Shown here piece after piece: positions 45,146-53,416 of a DNA stretch of 64,000 bases (position 1 is its first letter; every line of letters begins with the position of its first letter). The notes beneath the pieces were generated by a model that did not search any database, was not told the DNA's origin, and was given only the letters and a program-made list of their open reading frames with translations. A program made the translations under genes and the position numbers. The DNA comes from Subtercola sp. PAMC28395 (lineage in GTDB: Bacteria; Actinomycetota; Actinomycetes; Actinomycetales; Microbacteriaceae): NCBI RefSeq assembly GCF_018889995.1, contig NZ_CP076547.1, forward strand, positions 744,001 to 808,000, in the 5' to 3' direction.

Positions 45146-45160
45146 ATTGTGAGGCACAAT
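45146..45160. promoter_or_regulatory. ATTGTG-N3-CACAAT palindrome upstream of the sensor kinase gene
   Basis: Perfect 6-bp arms around AGG, 35 nt upstream of the kinase start. Likely an operator or activator site for the linked CitB-type regulator or a global regulator. Confidence 0.45.
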
Positions 45161-45194
45161 CTTTCTGGGGCCACCGTCGGCCGTCAGGGGGCAC

Positions 45195-46832
45195 ATGCAT
45201 TCCAGATCACCCTTTCACGCCCGCCTCAGCCTGACCCGGCAGCTGCTGCTCTTCCAACTCGTGCTCATCGCGATGGTGCTTGTCGCTGTCACGGCCATCA
45301 GCCTGGAACAGTCCCGCAGCTCCTTCACCAGCGGGTCAGTGCGCCGGATGCTCACCGTCGCCGAATACACCGCCGCCAACCCTCTGCTGCGAAGCCAGCT
45401 CTCCACGGGCATCCTCCCCCAGCAGCTCGTCGGGCCGGTCGAATCCCTGCGCACCACGACAGGCGTCGACGAACTCATCGTGACGGACGCCGCGGGTCTA
45501 GTGCTCGCTTCGCCCGCTGACCCCCGGTTGTTGCGTTCCACACTGCAACTCGAAGAAGCTCCGTCCGACGGGGCCTGGACGGGCGAGGTCGCACTCGGAG
45601 GCGTGGATCACGTCGTTGCACAGGTACCCATTCTCAGCGATGCGGGCACGCTCGTGGGCACCATCATCGCCGGGCGGCAGGTTCCCTCGCTTGCCGGGCT
45701 TCTCGCGTCTGCCGCGCCGAACCTGCTGACCTACCTCGGTGTGGCCGGCGTTCTGGGAACCGCGGGTTCCTTGCTGCTGGCTGCCCGGGTGAAACGCCAG
45801 ACCCTGGGCCTCGAGCCGGAACAGATCGGGCGTCTGGTCGAACATCGTGACGCAATGATCCACGGCATCAGGGAGGGGATGATCGCGGTCGACGCCGACG
45901 GAATCATCACCCTGGCCAACGACAGTGCCCAGGCGCTGCTCGGATTGCCAGCCGACGCAGAGGGCAAGCCGATCGGCGGAGTCGGGCTCGACGCTGACGC
46001 TGTGCAGACACTGCGATCACACGGCTTCGACCAGGACACCCTCCTGGTGAACAACGGCATGCTGCTCGTTCTCAACCAGACCACGATTCATCCGCCGCGT
46101 GCTAGACCCGAAGTTGTGACCACTCTGCGGGATCGAACAGAACTCGTCACCCTTCAGAACGATCTCGGCAGCAGCCGCCAGGCCACAGACACCCTGCGCG
46201 CCCAGACGCACGAGTTCGCGAACCGCTTGCACACCATCTCGATGCTGATGCAGCTGGGCGACACCGATGCTGCGGTGGACTACATCGACGCTGTCAGTCG
46301 TGACCGCTCAGAGCTGGATTCCGCCGTGCTCACGCGGATCCAGGAGCCTGCTGTCGCAGCGCTGATCATCGCGAAGACCTCGGTCGCCAGGGAGCGCGGC
46401 ACTGAGCTCCGACTGAACGCCGAGGCTGTCTTGCCTCGAGTCGACGCCGGGATGTCCGCAGACCTCGTCACGGTGATCGGGAACCTCGTGGAGAACGCCT
46501 TCGACGCCGTCGCCGGAGCGACACAGCGCGTCGTACTGCTCGATGTGAGGCCTGTCGACACAGGCACTGCGCATCCGTCCGCCGTACGCGTCGCAGTGAG
46601 CGATACCGGTCCGGGAATCGACAGCGCCCTGCTCGAGAAGGTCTTCGAGGTCGGGGTCACGTCGAAGTCGGCTGTTGCTGGTGGGTCGAGCCACGGCTAC
46701 GGACTCGCGATCGTACGTCTCGTTGCCACCCGGCGGGGCGGCGACGTGACGTACCGACACGACGGAAGGGCCGGAGCGCAGTTCGAGGCGATGCTGCCCG
46801 TGACCGAGAAGAGCGAGGCTTCGCATGTGTGA
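45195..46832 (+). CDS. Sensor histidine kinase, CitA/DcuS type
   Basis: Membrane-bound sensor of 545 residues. TM1 (LLLFQLVLIAMVLVAVTAIS), an extracytoplasmic CACHE/PAS-like domain (~40-175), TM2 (LLTYLGVAGVLGTAGSLLLAA), an internal PAS (~215-330) and a kinase core. H-box THEFANRLHTISMLMQLG matches the CitA/DcuS type; N-box NLVENAFDAV, G-boxes DTGPGIDS and HGYGLAIVRLV. It would sense a carboxylate and phosphorylate the next gene's product, whose reading frame it overlaps by 8 nt. Divergent from tctCBA, its probable target operon. Confidence 0.92.
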   Translation: MHSRSPFHARLSLTRQLLLFQLVLIAMVLVAVTAISLEQSRSSFTSGSVRRMLTVAEYTAANPLLRSQLSTGILPQQLVGPVESLRTTTGVDELIVTDAAGLVLASPADPRLLRSTLQLEEAPSDGAWTGEVALGGVDHVVAQVPILSDAGTLVGTIIAGRQVPSLAGLLASAAPNLLTYLGVAGVLGTAGSLLLAARVKRQTLGLEPEQIGRLVEHRDAMIHGIREGMIAVDADGIITLANDSAQALLGLPADAEGKPIGGVGLDADAVQTLRSHGFDQDTLLVNNGMLLVLNQTTIHPPRARPEVVTTLRDRTELVTLQNDLGSSRQATDTLRAQTHEFANRLHTISMLMQLGDTDAAVDYIDAVSRDRSELDSAVLTRIQEPAVAALIIAKTSVARERGTELRLNAEAVLPRVDAGMSADLVTVIGNLVENAFDAVAGATQRVVLLDVRPVDTGTAHPSAVRVAVSDTGPGIDSALLEKVFEVGVTSKSAVAGGSSHGYGLAIVRLVATRRGGDVTYRHDGRAGAQFEAMLPVTEKSEASHV

Positions 46833-47508
46833 GGTGCTCATCGTCGACGATGACTTCATGGTCGCAAGGGCCCACCAGCGAATCGTGCAGCAACTACCCG
46901 GATTCCAGGTGGTTGGTGTCGCACATTCCGGGGAACAGTCGCTCGAATTGATCGACATGCTCGCACCCCAGCTCGTGCTGCTCGACATGTATCTGCCCGA
47001 CATGACGGGGCTCGAGGTGATCCGTCGTGCGCGATCGGAGGGAGTCGACGTCGATTTCCTCGTTCTGAGCGCGGCGCGCGAAGCCGAGATGGTGACCGCT
47101 GCCCTGCAGGGCGGCATCGTGAGCTACCTGTTGAAGCCCTTCAAGATCAGCGAATTGACCAGTCGACTTGCGGCATACGCCGAACGCAGGGAACTCCTGT
47201 CGCAGCCCGGGACATTGAGCCAGGCCGACCTGGACCAGGCACTCGGGTCTGCCGGGGGTGCAGCATCCGGTCGCGTCGCAGACCTGCCGAAGGGCCTCAG
47301 CAAGGAGACCGGCGCGCTCATCGAACGGGTACTTCGCGAAGCCACACCTGACATCGCGGCGTCAGAATGCGGCGATTCGCTCGGAATGTCACGGGTCGTC
47401 GCGCGTAAATACCTCGAGTACTTCGTCGGAAACGGCCAGGCTTCCGTCTCGTTGCGCTACGGCCAGACCGGCCGACCCCAGCGCCGCTACGCGTGGATCG
47501 CGGGGTGA
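46825..47508 (+). CDS. Response regulator, CitB/DcuR type
   Basis: Regulator of 227 residues. Receiver domain with acidic pocket VLIVDDDFM, phospho-acceptor Asp in LVLLDMYLPDMTG and Lys in YLLKPFKI. The C-terminal ~100 residues are the helical DNA-binding domain of CitB/DpiA-type regulators (GLSKETGALIERVLRE, ASECGDSLGMSRVVARKYLEY, PQRRYAW). ATG 46825 overlaps the kinase gene. Predicted to activate tctCBA in response to the substrate. Confidence 0.92.
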   Translation: MCEVLIVDDDFMVARAHQRIVQQLPGFQVVGVAHSGEQSLELIDMLAPQLVLLDMYLPDMTGLEVIRRARSEGVDVDFLVLSAAREAEMVTAALQGGIVSYLLKPFKISELTSRLAAYAERRELLSQPGTLSQADLDQALGSAGGAASGRVADLPKGLSKETGALIERVLREATPDIAASECGDSLGMSRVVARKYLEYFVGNGQASVSLRYGQTGRPQRRYAWIAG

Positions 47509-47570
47509 GCAGCGCACTGGTCTTGCCAGACCCTGTCGCCCACTGACTTGATCGCGCTCGTCGGCTCGGC

Positions 47571-48209
47571 TCAGTGGCTGTGCCCGTGCACGAACCAGAT
47601 TCCCTCGAAGTATTCAGTGCCCACGTTGCGGAGGGTGTGGGCGATGCGCGAATCGAACCCGAGAGACTCGCCCTCGCGCAGCACGAAGATCTCACCACCG
47701 ATGGTGATCTCGACCTCGCCGGCCAGCACGTACCCATACTCGTAGCCCTCGTGCTGCTGCACGCTGCCCCCGTCGCTCGACGACGCACCCGGAGCATACG
47801 TGACCTTCATGAAGTTCACGGCCTTCTCGGGAGTAGCCGCCAGGCGCTCCCACACGACTCCAGCCGCCATGTCGAGGTGTGGCCGATGCGATGGATGCTC
47901 GACCGAGATGCGGTTCGCGTATTCCGACGGGCGCCACGCCGTCGTTGGGTCGGCTCCCGAAGCCACGAACGACGTCCCCACAGGTTGAGCCTCTGAAATC
48001 GAGACCCCGTTCTCCGTGCCGAAGAACTCATCGACAGAGACGTTCAGCAACTGGGCGAGCACGTACAACGTCGCCACAGAAGGCTGGGACTTGTCATTCT
48101 CGATCTGTGAGATGAACGACGCCGACACATTCGCCTGCCGTGCGAGCTCTCGCAGTGACATTCCCGTCGACAGACGCAGATCACGCATTCGGGAGCCTAG
48201 ATTGTCCAC
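47571..48209 (-). CDS. XRE-cupin transcriptional regulator
   Basis: Regulator of 212 residues. XRE-type HTH at ~7-62 (MRDLRLSTGMSLRELARQANVSASFISQIENDKSQPSVATL read in parts), then a cupin barrel at ~130-210 (EGYEYGYVLAGEVEITIGGE, LREGESLGFDSRIAHTLRNV) that binds a small effector. Family members such as PuuR/SutR repress catabolic genes. It is divergent from the glyoxalase-fold gene with a palindrome in between. No other upstream partner; monocistronic. Confidence 0.92.
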   Translation of the reverse strand: MDNLGSRMRDLRLSTGMSLRELARQANVSASFISQIENDKSQPSVATLYVLAQLLNVSVDEFFGTENGVSISEAQPVGTSFVASGADPTTAWRPSEYANRISVEHPSHRPHLDMAAGVVWERLAATPEKAVNFMKVTYAPGASSSDGGSVQQHEGYEYGYVLAGEVEITIGGEIFVLREGESLGFDSRIAHTLRNVGTEYFEGIWFVHGHSH

Positions 48210-48353
48210 GGCAGACCGTACCCCTCTGTGCGCTGGTGCTCAATGCGGGCGTGGCGCCGCATAAGGTGTAGTGCCACTGTACGGCCCGAAAGATGATCCA
48301 AGCCGCCCGTTCGACAAATATACACAGAACGGTGGCTCCGATGTCGTAGTGTT

Positions 48354-48371
48354 AAGTGTTACCAAACACTT
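48354..48371. promoter_or_regulatory. Candidate operator for the XRE-cupin regulator
   Basis: AAGTGTT-ACCA-AACACTT: perfect 7-bp arms with a 4-nt spacer, 22 nt upstream of the VOC gene start. Its position over the probable -10/start region of the VOC gene fits repression by the divergent regulator. Confidence 0.5.
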
Positions 48372-48393
48372 CGACCATACACAGGGGTATGAG

Positions 48394-48918
48394 ATGAGTA
48401 TCAGCGCAGGCCACCACGTTGGCATCATTGTCAAGAATCTCGACCGATCGATCTACTTCTATCACGACCTCCTCGGCTTCGAATTCGACAACGAGCCGAG
48501 TCCGTGGTTCGAAGGAGACGAACTTTCACGCGGTGTGGGCGTGCCAGATGCCCGACTGCGCCAGGTCTGCCTGCGCGCTCCCGACGGCCTCATCGTCGAA
48601 CTGATCGAATACGGCAATCGCCCGGCCGACAACGATCGACCGATCCAACAGAACTATCTCGGTGCGATGCATCTGGCCTTTCGTGTCGACGATGCGAAAT
48701 CGGCCCGCGCTGAGCTCGAGAAAAAGGGTGTCGAGTTCCTCTCCGAGGTCAACGTCGTCGACGAGGGCGTTCTCGCCGGCTGGCGCTGGGTCTACCTGCA
48801 TGATCCCGACGGCATCCCTCTTGAGCTTGTCGAGGTCGCCTACGTGAACCGCGAAGAACGCACAGCCGGCATTGCCGAGTACCTTGCTACACGGCCGCCG
48901 CTCGAGTCAGTGATCTGA
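48394..48918 (+). CDS. VOC (glyoxalase/dioxygenase-fold) protein
   Basis: Vicinal-oxygen-chelate protein of 174 residues with two beta-alpha-beta-beta-beta units: GHHVGIIVKNLDRSIYFYHDLLGFEF (in two parts), GLIVELIEYGN, AMHLAFRVDDAKSARAELEKKG, YLHDPDGIPLELVEV. Candidate metal ligands: His8, Glu of VELIEY, His of MHLAF and Glu of LELVEV, as in glyoxalase I, methylmalonyl-CoA epimerase and dioxygenases. Start ATG 48394 has AGGGG upstream. Followed 59 nt later by the PRISE-like gene. Confidence 0.85.
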   Translation: MSISAGHHVGIIVKNLDRSIYFYHDLLGFEFDNEPSPWFEGDELSRGVGVPDARLRQVCLRAPDGLIVELIEYGNRPADNDRPIQQNYLGAMHLAFRVDDAKSARAELEKKGVEFLSEVNVVDEGVLAGWRWVYLHDPDGIPLELVEVAYVNREERTAGIAEYLATRPPLESVI

Positions 48919-48977
48919 TCACCGACGGGCCGAACAACCACCACCACCCCCCGAAACACCGACGAAAGAAATCGAAC

Positions 48978-50069
48978 ATGGCACAGACCGACCCCTCCGA
49001 CTCCAGCCCGGGGCGCGCACTCATCGTGGGTGCCACCGGCATCATCGGCCAGACGGCCGGCCGCCAGCTCGCCGACCTCGGTTGGCAGACCTTCGGCCTC
49101 TCACGAAGCGGTGCCCTCGCCGTACCGGGAGTCACCTCCATCGCCGCCGATCTACTCGACCCCGATGCACTGTCTGCCGCGCTGGCAGGCACGAAGCCTG
49201 ACATCGTCTTCATCACGGCCTGGATGCGCAACGAGACGGAGGCGGAGAACATCCGGGTCAACAGCGCCATGGTGCGCAACGTCCTCGCCGCGCTCGAACA
49301 AGAGCACTCGGTGCGCCACGTCGCCCTGTTGACCGGACTGAAGCACTACCTCGGGCCGTTCGACAACTACGCAACCGGCGTGATGGCCGACACCCCTTTC
49401 CACGAGGACGAACCTCGTCTCGACTCTCCGAACTTCTACTACGCCCAGGAAGACGAGTTGTTCGCGTCGGCGGAGAAGAACGGCTTCACGTGGAGCGTGC
49501 ACCGCGCCCACACGGTTTTCGGTTACGCCGTCGGCAACGCAATGAACATGGTGTTGACACTCTCTGTGTACGCCACGCTCTGCAAAGAGCTGGGCCTTGT
49601 CTTCACCTTCCCCGGCTCCGAGACGCAATGGAACGGGGTGACCGACGTCACTGATGCCGATCTGCTGGGCGAGCAACTCATCTGGGCGAGCACCCACGCC
49701 GAGGGCCAGAACGAGGCATTCAACATCGCGAACGGCGACGTCTTCCGCTGGCGCTGGCTGTGGCCCCGCCTCGCCCGCATCTTCGGCGTCGAGTGGGCGG
49801 GTTTCGAAGGCAGCCCCCGGCCGCTGACCGACCAGATGGCGGGAATGGAGGACACCTGGAAGGGCATCGCAGCGAAATACGACCTGGTCGAACCAGACCT
49901 CACCAAGCTCGCCTCATGGTGGCACAGCGATGGTGACCTCGGTCGCAACATCGAATGCCTCACCGACATGGGCAAGAGCCGCACAGCCGGGTTCCTGAAC
50001 TTTCGCGTCACCCCAGACAGCTTCGTCGACAAGCTCGAGCGCTACCGGGCAGCGCGCATCCTGCCCTGA
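48978..50069 (+). CDS. PRISE-type SDR (progesterone 5-beta-reductase/iridoid-synthase-like)
   Basis: Extended SDR of 363 residues resembling the PRISE group of enone reductases. Features: RALIVGATGIIGQTAGRQL (dinucleotide loop), IVFITAWMRNETEAENI, VALLTGLKHYLGPFDNY with the catalytic Lys, NFYYAQEDELF with Tyr, WSVHRAHTVFGYA and FNIANGDVFRWRWLWPRLA. By family it reduces the C=C of activated enones using NAD(P)H. Probably co-transcribed with the VOC gene. Ends at a strong terminator. Confidence 0.85.
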   Translation: MAQTDPSDSSPGRALIVGATGIIGQTAGRQLADLGWQTFGLSRSGALAVPGVTSIAADLLDPDALSAALAGTKPDIVFITAWMRNETEAENIRVNSAMVRNVLAALEQEHSVRHVALLTGLKHYLGPFDNYATGVMADTPFHEDEPRLDSPNFYYAQEDELFASAEKNGFTWSVHRAHTVFGYAVGNAMNMVLTLSVYATLCKELGLVFTFPGSETQWNGVTDVTDADLLGEQLIWASTHAEGQNEAFNIANGDVFRWRWLWPRLARIFGVEWAGFEGSPRPLTDQMAGMEDTWKGIAAKYDLVEPDLTKLASWWHSDGDLGRNIECLTDMGKSRTAGFLNFRVTPDSFVDKLERYRAARILP

Positions 50070-50087
50070 TCCCCACCCTCCCGAGCA

Positions 50088-50129
50088 CGAAGAAGCCCCC
50101 GCGACCGGATGATCGCGGGGGCTTCTTCG
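50088..50129. terminator. Strong bidirectional terminator
   Basis: Perfect 17-bp inverted repeat: left arm 50088-50104 (CGAAGAAGCCCCCGCGA), loop 8 nt, right arm 50113-50129. GC-rich core with A/T-rich outer ends suits termination on both strands, between the convergent PRISE and dehydrogenase genes. Confidence 0.9.
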
Positions 50130-50135
50130 TTGACC

Positions 50136-51116
50136 CTACTCGGGCAGCGAACCCGAGAACTGGATGTGGGCCTTGATGGTCGTCGCGGGGTGGTGTGCAG
50201 CATCCAGAGCATCGAGAGCCTCGTCGACGGCGAACTGCTGGGTGACGAGCGGGCTCAGGTCGATGCCGGTCTGAGCGAGGAACCGGAGAGTCTCCGGCCA
50301 GACCCCCGGCGAGCCGATCGAGCCGGTGATGCGCAGTTCTTTCGATTGGATCAGGCCCAGTTTCGCCGGCGCCTCACGCCCGACGTCGATGCCGATGTAG
50401 GCCACCCGTCCACGGAAGGCGGCAAGTTCGAGAGCGCGAGCCATGACGTCGGGTCGTCCGCTGGCCTCGACGACCACGTCGGCACCTCTCCCTCCCGAAC
50501 GGAGTGCGAGTTCAGCCTCGATCTCGTCGGGGCCGACGGCGGCGACCGCACCGAGGGCACGAGCTGCGCGCTGGCGTTCGGGCGACGGCTCGACCACGAT
50601 CGTGAGTGCCCCCAGAGCCGATGCAGCAGCCGTCACCGCGAGTCCGATGGGGCCGGCGCCGAGCACGACAAGTACGTCACTGGCGTTCACGTTTCCGACT
50701 CGCATGAGCCCGGCGTAGGCGACGCTGAACGGCTCGACGAGCGCCCCGTTGGTGTACGTGATTCCGTCGGGCAGGTGATGCAGCCACGCCGGTTTGGCCA
50801 CGAAGAACTCGGCCGCGGCCCCGCTGATGGAGAATCCGAAATGGTCATCTCCGATGACGCACTCACCCACGACGCGGTCACCGACAGCGAACTGCGTGAC
50901 CTTCGAGCCCACGCGCGCCACTTCGCCCGACCACTCGTGCCCCGGAATGATCGGGTACGAGAACGGGATGATGTACCGGCCTTCGAGTAGGTCGATGTCC
51001 GAGTGGCAGACGCCGACCGAGCGTGCCGCGACGAGCACTTCATCGTCGGCTATCTCGGGAACTGCCAGTTCCGAGACCGTCGGTTCGTTCTGTGCCACAT
51101 ACTGCAATGCCTTCAT
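50136..51116 (-). CDS. Zinc alcohol dehydrogenase (MDR), third dehydrogenase of the operon
   Basis: Medium-chain dehydrogenase of 326 residues. Catalytic-zinc region SVGVCHSDIDLLEG and GHEWSGEVARVG; Rossmann loop VLGAGPIGLAVTAAA. The four-Cys structural zinc lobe present in the other two dehydrogenases is absent (the loop reads ECVIGDDHFGFSISG), and the protein is shorter. Probably oxidises a polyol or hydroxy acid in the pathway of the linked ABC importer. It is 95 nt downstream of the next gene, last in the operon before the terminator. Confidence 0.88.
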   Translation of the reverse strand: MKALQYVAQNEPTVSELAVPEIADDEVLVAARSVGVCHSDIDLLEGRYIIPFSYPIIPGHEWSGEVARVGSKVTQFAVGDRVVGECVIGDDHFGFSISGAAAEFFVAKPAWLHHLPDGITYTNGALVEPFSVAYAGLMRVGNVNASDVLVVLGAGPIGLAVTAAASALGALTIVVEPSPERQRAARALGAVAAVGPDEIEAELALRSGGRGADVVVEASGRPDVMARALELAAFRGRVAYIGIDVGREAPAKLGLIQSKELRITGSIGSPGVWPETLRFLAQTGIDLSPLVTQQFAVDEALDALDAAHHPATTIKAHIQFSGSLPE

Positions 51117-51211
51117 TGGATGCCCTTCTGATGTTCCAGCGACGTGAATTCGACAGCGCCGAGTGGTCAGCGCGAATCCGTGATCGGGTGTTGCTTGGTC
51201 AGCGAACGCTG

Positions 51212-52267
51212 TCAGCGCGCGTTGACCAGAACCTTGACCTGGTCACCGGTGGGCGAAAGAAGCGTCTCGAAACCCTTGGCGACGATGTCATCCATCGAGA
51301 TCTGGGCGCTCACGACCTTCTCGACCGGGTAGCGGCCACGTGAGATGAGGTCGATGATGCGCGGCCAGTCGGTCACGGGGTAGCACCAGGTGCCCGAGAG
51401 CGTGATGTCGTGCTCCGAGAGCACCATCGGGTCGATTGCGGCAGCCCTGGTGTGCAATCCGGTCTGGGAGATACGACCCGCTGAACGTACTGCGGCGATC
51501 GCCGTCTGCAGGGCCCGCTCGTTGCCTGAGCACTCGATGACCGCATCGGCACCGATGCCGTCGGTGTGGTCCTTCAACCACGCGGCGACGTCGACCTTCG
51601 AGGGGTCGAGAACCTCGCCCACGTCGAGGCTCCTCGCGAGCGCGGCGCGGGTCGGATTCAGCTCCGAGATGAAGATGTTCGCACCGATCGATGAGGCATA
51701 CAGGGCGGCGAGCGCCCCGATCGGGCCGGCCCCGGTGATCAGCACAGTGTCACCTGCACGCACCTGCGCTGTGTCGACCCCGTAGGCGGCGACAGCACCC
51801 GGTTCAACCAGTGCCCCCTGCAGTTCGGTCATCGAATCAGGCAGAATGCTGACGTGCGTCGCGGGCACGACGGCCAGTTCAGCGATGCCTCCCGACTGGT
51901 AGCTGAGGCCGACACAGGCCATAGACCGGCACAGGTGGTTGAGACCGCGGCGGCAGTAGTAGCACTGGCCGCAGTAGAGCAGCGGCATCACCGAGACGCG
52001 CTGGCCAACGGTGACATTCGTCACTCCGGCGCCCAGCTCGACGACTTCGGCCGAGAATTCGTGACCGAGGACCTGAGGGGCCGTGGCACCCGTGAGGGCG
52101 TGCGGGCTCGACGGAATCACGATCGGTCCCATGGCGTACTCGTGCAGGTCGGTACCGCAGATGCCGCACCAGTAGGGGCGCAGCAGAACCTCCCCAGCCA
52201 GGGGCCGCGGTGTGCCGACCTCTTCGACGCGGATGTCGTGTGCGCCGTGGAATACTGCTGCCTTCAT
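51212..52267 (-). CDS. Zinc alcohol dehydrogenase (butanediol/polyol-dehydrogenase-like MDR)
   Basis: MDR enzyme of 351 residues. YWCGICGTDLHEYAMGP (catalytic zinc), PQVLGHEFSAEVVELG, structural zinc lobe YCGQCYYCRRGLNHLC, Rossmann ITGAGPIGALAALYA. The extended GPIVIPSSPHALTGATAP loop resembles 2,3-butanediol and related polyol dehydrogenases. ATG 52267 begins the family N-terminus MKAAVFHGAHDIRVEEV; upstream in-frame sequence lies in the preceding gene. Seven nt after the upstream dehydrogenase gene. Confidence 0.9.
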   Translation of the reverse strand: MKAAVFHGAHDIRVEEVGTPRPLAGEVLLRPYWCGICGTDLHEYAMGPIVIPSSPHALTGATAPQVLGHEFSAEVVELGAGVTNVTVGQRVSVMPLLYCGQCYYCRRGLNHLCRSMACVGLSYQSGGIAELAVVPATHVSILPDSMTELQGALVEPGAVAAYGVDTAQVRAGDTVLITGAGPIGALAALYASSIGANIFISELNPTRAALARSLDVGEVLDPSKVDVAAWLKDHTDGIGADAVIECSGNERALQTAIAAVRSAGRISQTGLHTRAAAIDPMVLSEHDITLSGTWCYPVTDWPRIIDLISRGRYPVEKVVSAQISMDDIVAKGFETLLSPTGDQVKVLVNAR

Positions 52268-52274
52268 CGCTTTG

Positions 52275-53390
52275 TCACCGTTCGTTCTGTTCGTTCGTCG
52301 TTGTTGTTGTTGTGGCATTTGCCAGTGAGTGCTCCGCTGCACGGAGCGTCGGGTCGAACAGCACCTTGCCGTCGAGCTTGCCGGTCGCGAGACGCTCGAG
52401 CTGGCCGGCGAGGTCGGCGAGCGGAAGAACGCCTTCGAGCAGCTCGGGGCCCAGGTTCGTCGCCGACAGTATGTCGAGCGCCGGCCCGAGGTCTTCTCCG
52501 CAGACATGCGCGAGCGTGGTTCGCACGGTGATCTCACGCATGACCAGCGCGTGAATGTCGACCGACTGCTCAGACGAAGGCAAGCCCACCTGCAGAATCG
52601 TGCCTCCGTTGCGCACGAGTGAGATCGCATGATTGAGCTGGCCGGGTGCCCCGCTCGCCTCGATGACGACGTCAGCACCGCGCAGACCGACTGCGTCGAG
52701 AACGGATGCCCGGGCATCCGGCCCCGCAGCGACCACTCGTGTCGCGCCGAGCCTCAGCGCCCGGTCGAGCCGGGGGCCTTCGAAGTCGATCACCGTCACG
52801 TCGACCTGGGCGAGCGAGGTGACGCCGGCGAGCACGAACGACCCGATGGCTCCGGCACCGATGATGACCACCGTGTCGCCGTCGGCGGCGCCCGAACGCC
52901 GAGCAGCGTGCAGGCCAACCGCGAGCGGCTGGGCGAGCCCTGCCAGGTCGAGTGAGAGCCCGGCGGGGAGCGCAACGAGTGCTCGCTCGGGGCACGAGAC
53001 GTACTCCGCCATGCCTCCATCGACGTTCAGCCCCAGCGTGTAGTAGTTCAGGCAGAGGTTCGTGCGACCCTCGAGACACCGGGCGCACGTGCCGCATGAG
53101 ATGCCCGCCCCACTCGCAACGAGGTCGCCGACCGTGAACCGACTGCCGTCACCGGTCTCGACGATCTCGCCGACGAACTCGTGGCCGAGAATCATCGGTC
53201 CGCTGTGGTGGCTCACCGGGTGCTCGTGGCCGATCGGAAAGATGATCGGACCAGCCTTCCACTCTGTTGCATCGGTGCCGCACATGCCGCTGCGCAGCAC
53301 CTTGATGAGGGCCTCGCCCTCCCGGCGCTCCGGCACCGGAACCTCTGCCAGACGAACGTCGTGGTCGCCGTAGTAGACAGCCGCCCTCAC
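52275..53390 (-). CDS. Zinc alcohol dehydrogenase (idonate/polyol-dehydrogenase-like MDR)
   Basis: MDR enzyme of 371 residues. GMCGTDATEWKAGPI with catalytic-zinc Cys, GHEFVGEIVETG, structural zinc lobe GISCGTCARCLEGRTNLC, Rossmann IIGAGAIGSFVLAGV and Asp in VTVIDFEGP favouring NAD. The C-terminus is unusual: ATTTTTTNEQNER, encoded by an ACN/AAC-rich short tandem stretch at about 52280-52320 immediately before the next gene. Starts 26 nt after the M24 gene. Paralogous in design to the next two dehydrogenases but clearly diverged. Confidence 0.9.
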   Translation of the reverse strand: MRAAVYYGDHDVRLAEVPVPERREGEALIKVLRSGMCGTDATEWKAGPIIFPIGHEHPVSHHSGPMILGHEFVGEIVETGDGSRFTVGDLVASGAGISCGTCARCLEGRTNLCLNYYTLGLNVDGGMAEYVSCPERALVALPAGLSLDLAGLAQPLAVGLHAARRSGAADGDTVVIIGAGAIGSFVLAGVTSLAQVDVTVIDFEGPRLDRALRLGATRVVAAGPDARASVLDAVGLRGADVVIEASGAPGQLNHAISLVRNGGTILQVGLPSSEQSVDIHALVMREITVRTTLAHVCGEDLGPALDILSATNLGPELLEGVLPLADLAGQLERLATGKLDGKVLFDPTLRAAEHSLANATTTTTTNEQNER

Positions 53391-53416
53391 GATCCGGCTC
53401 CTTCCGCCTGCATCGA

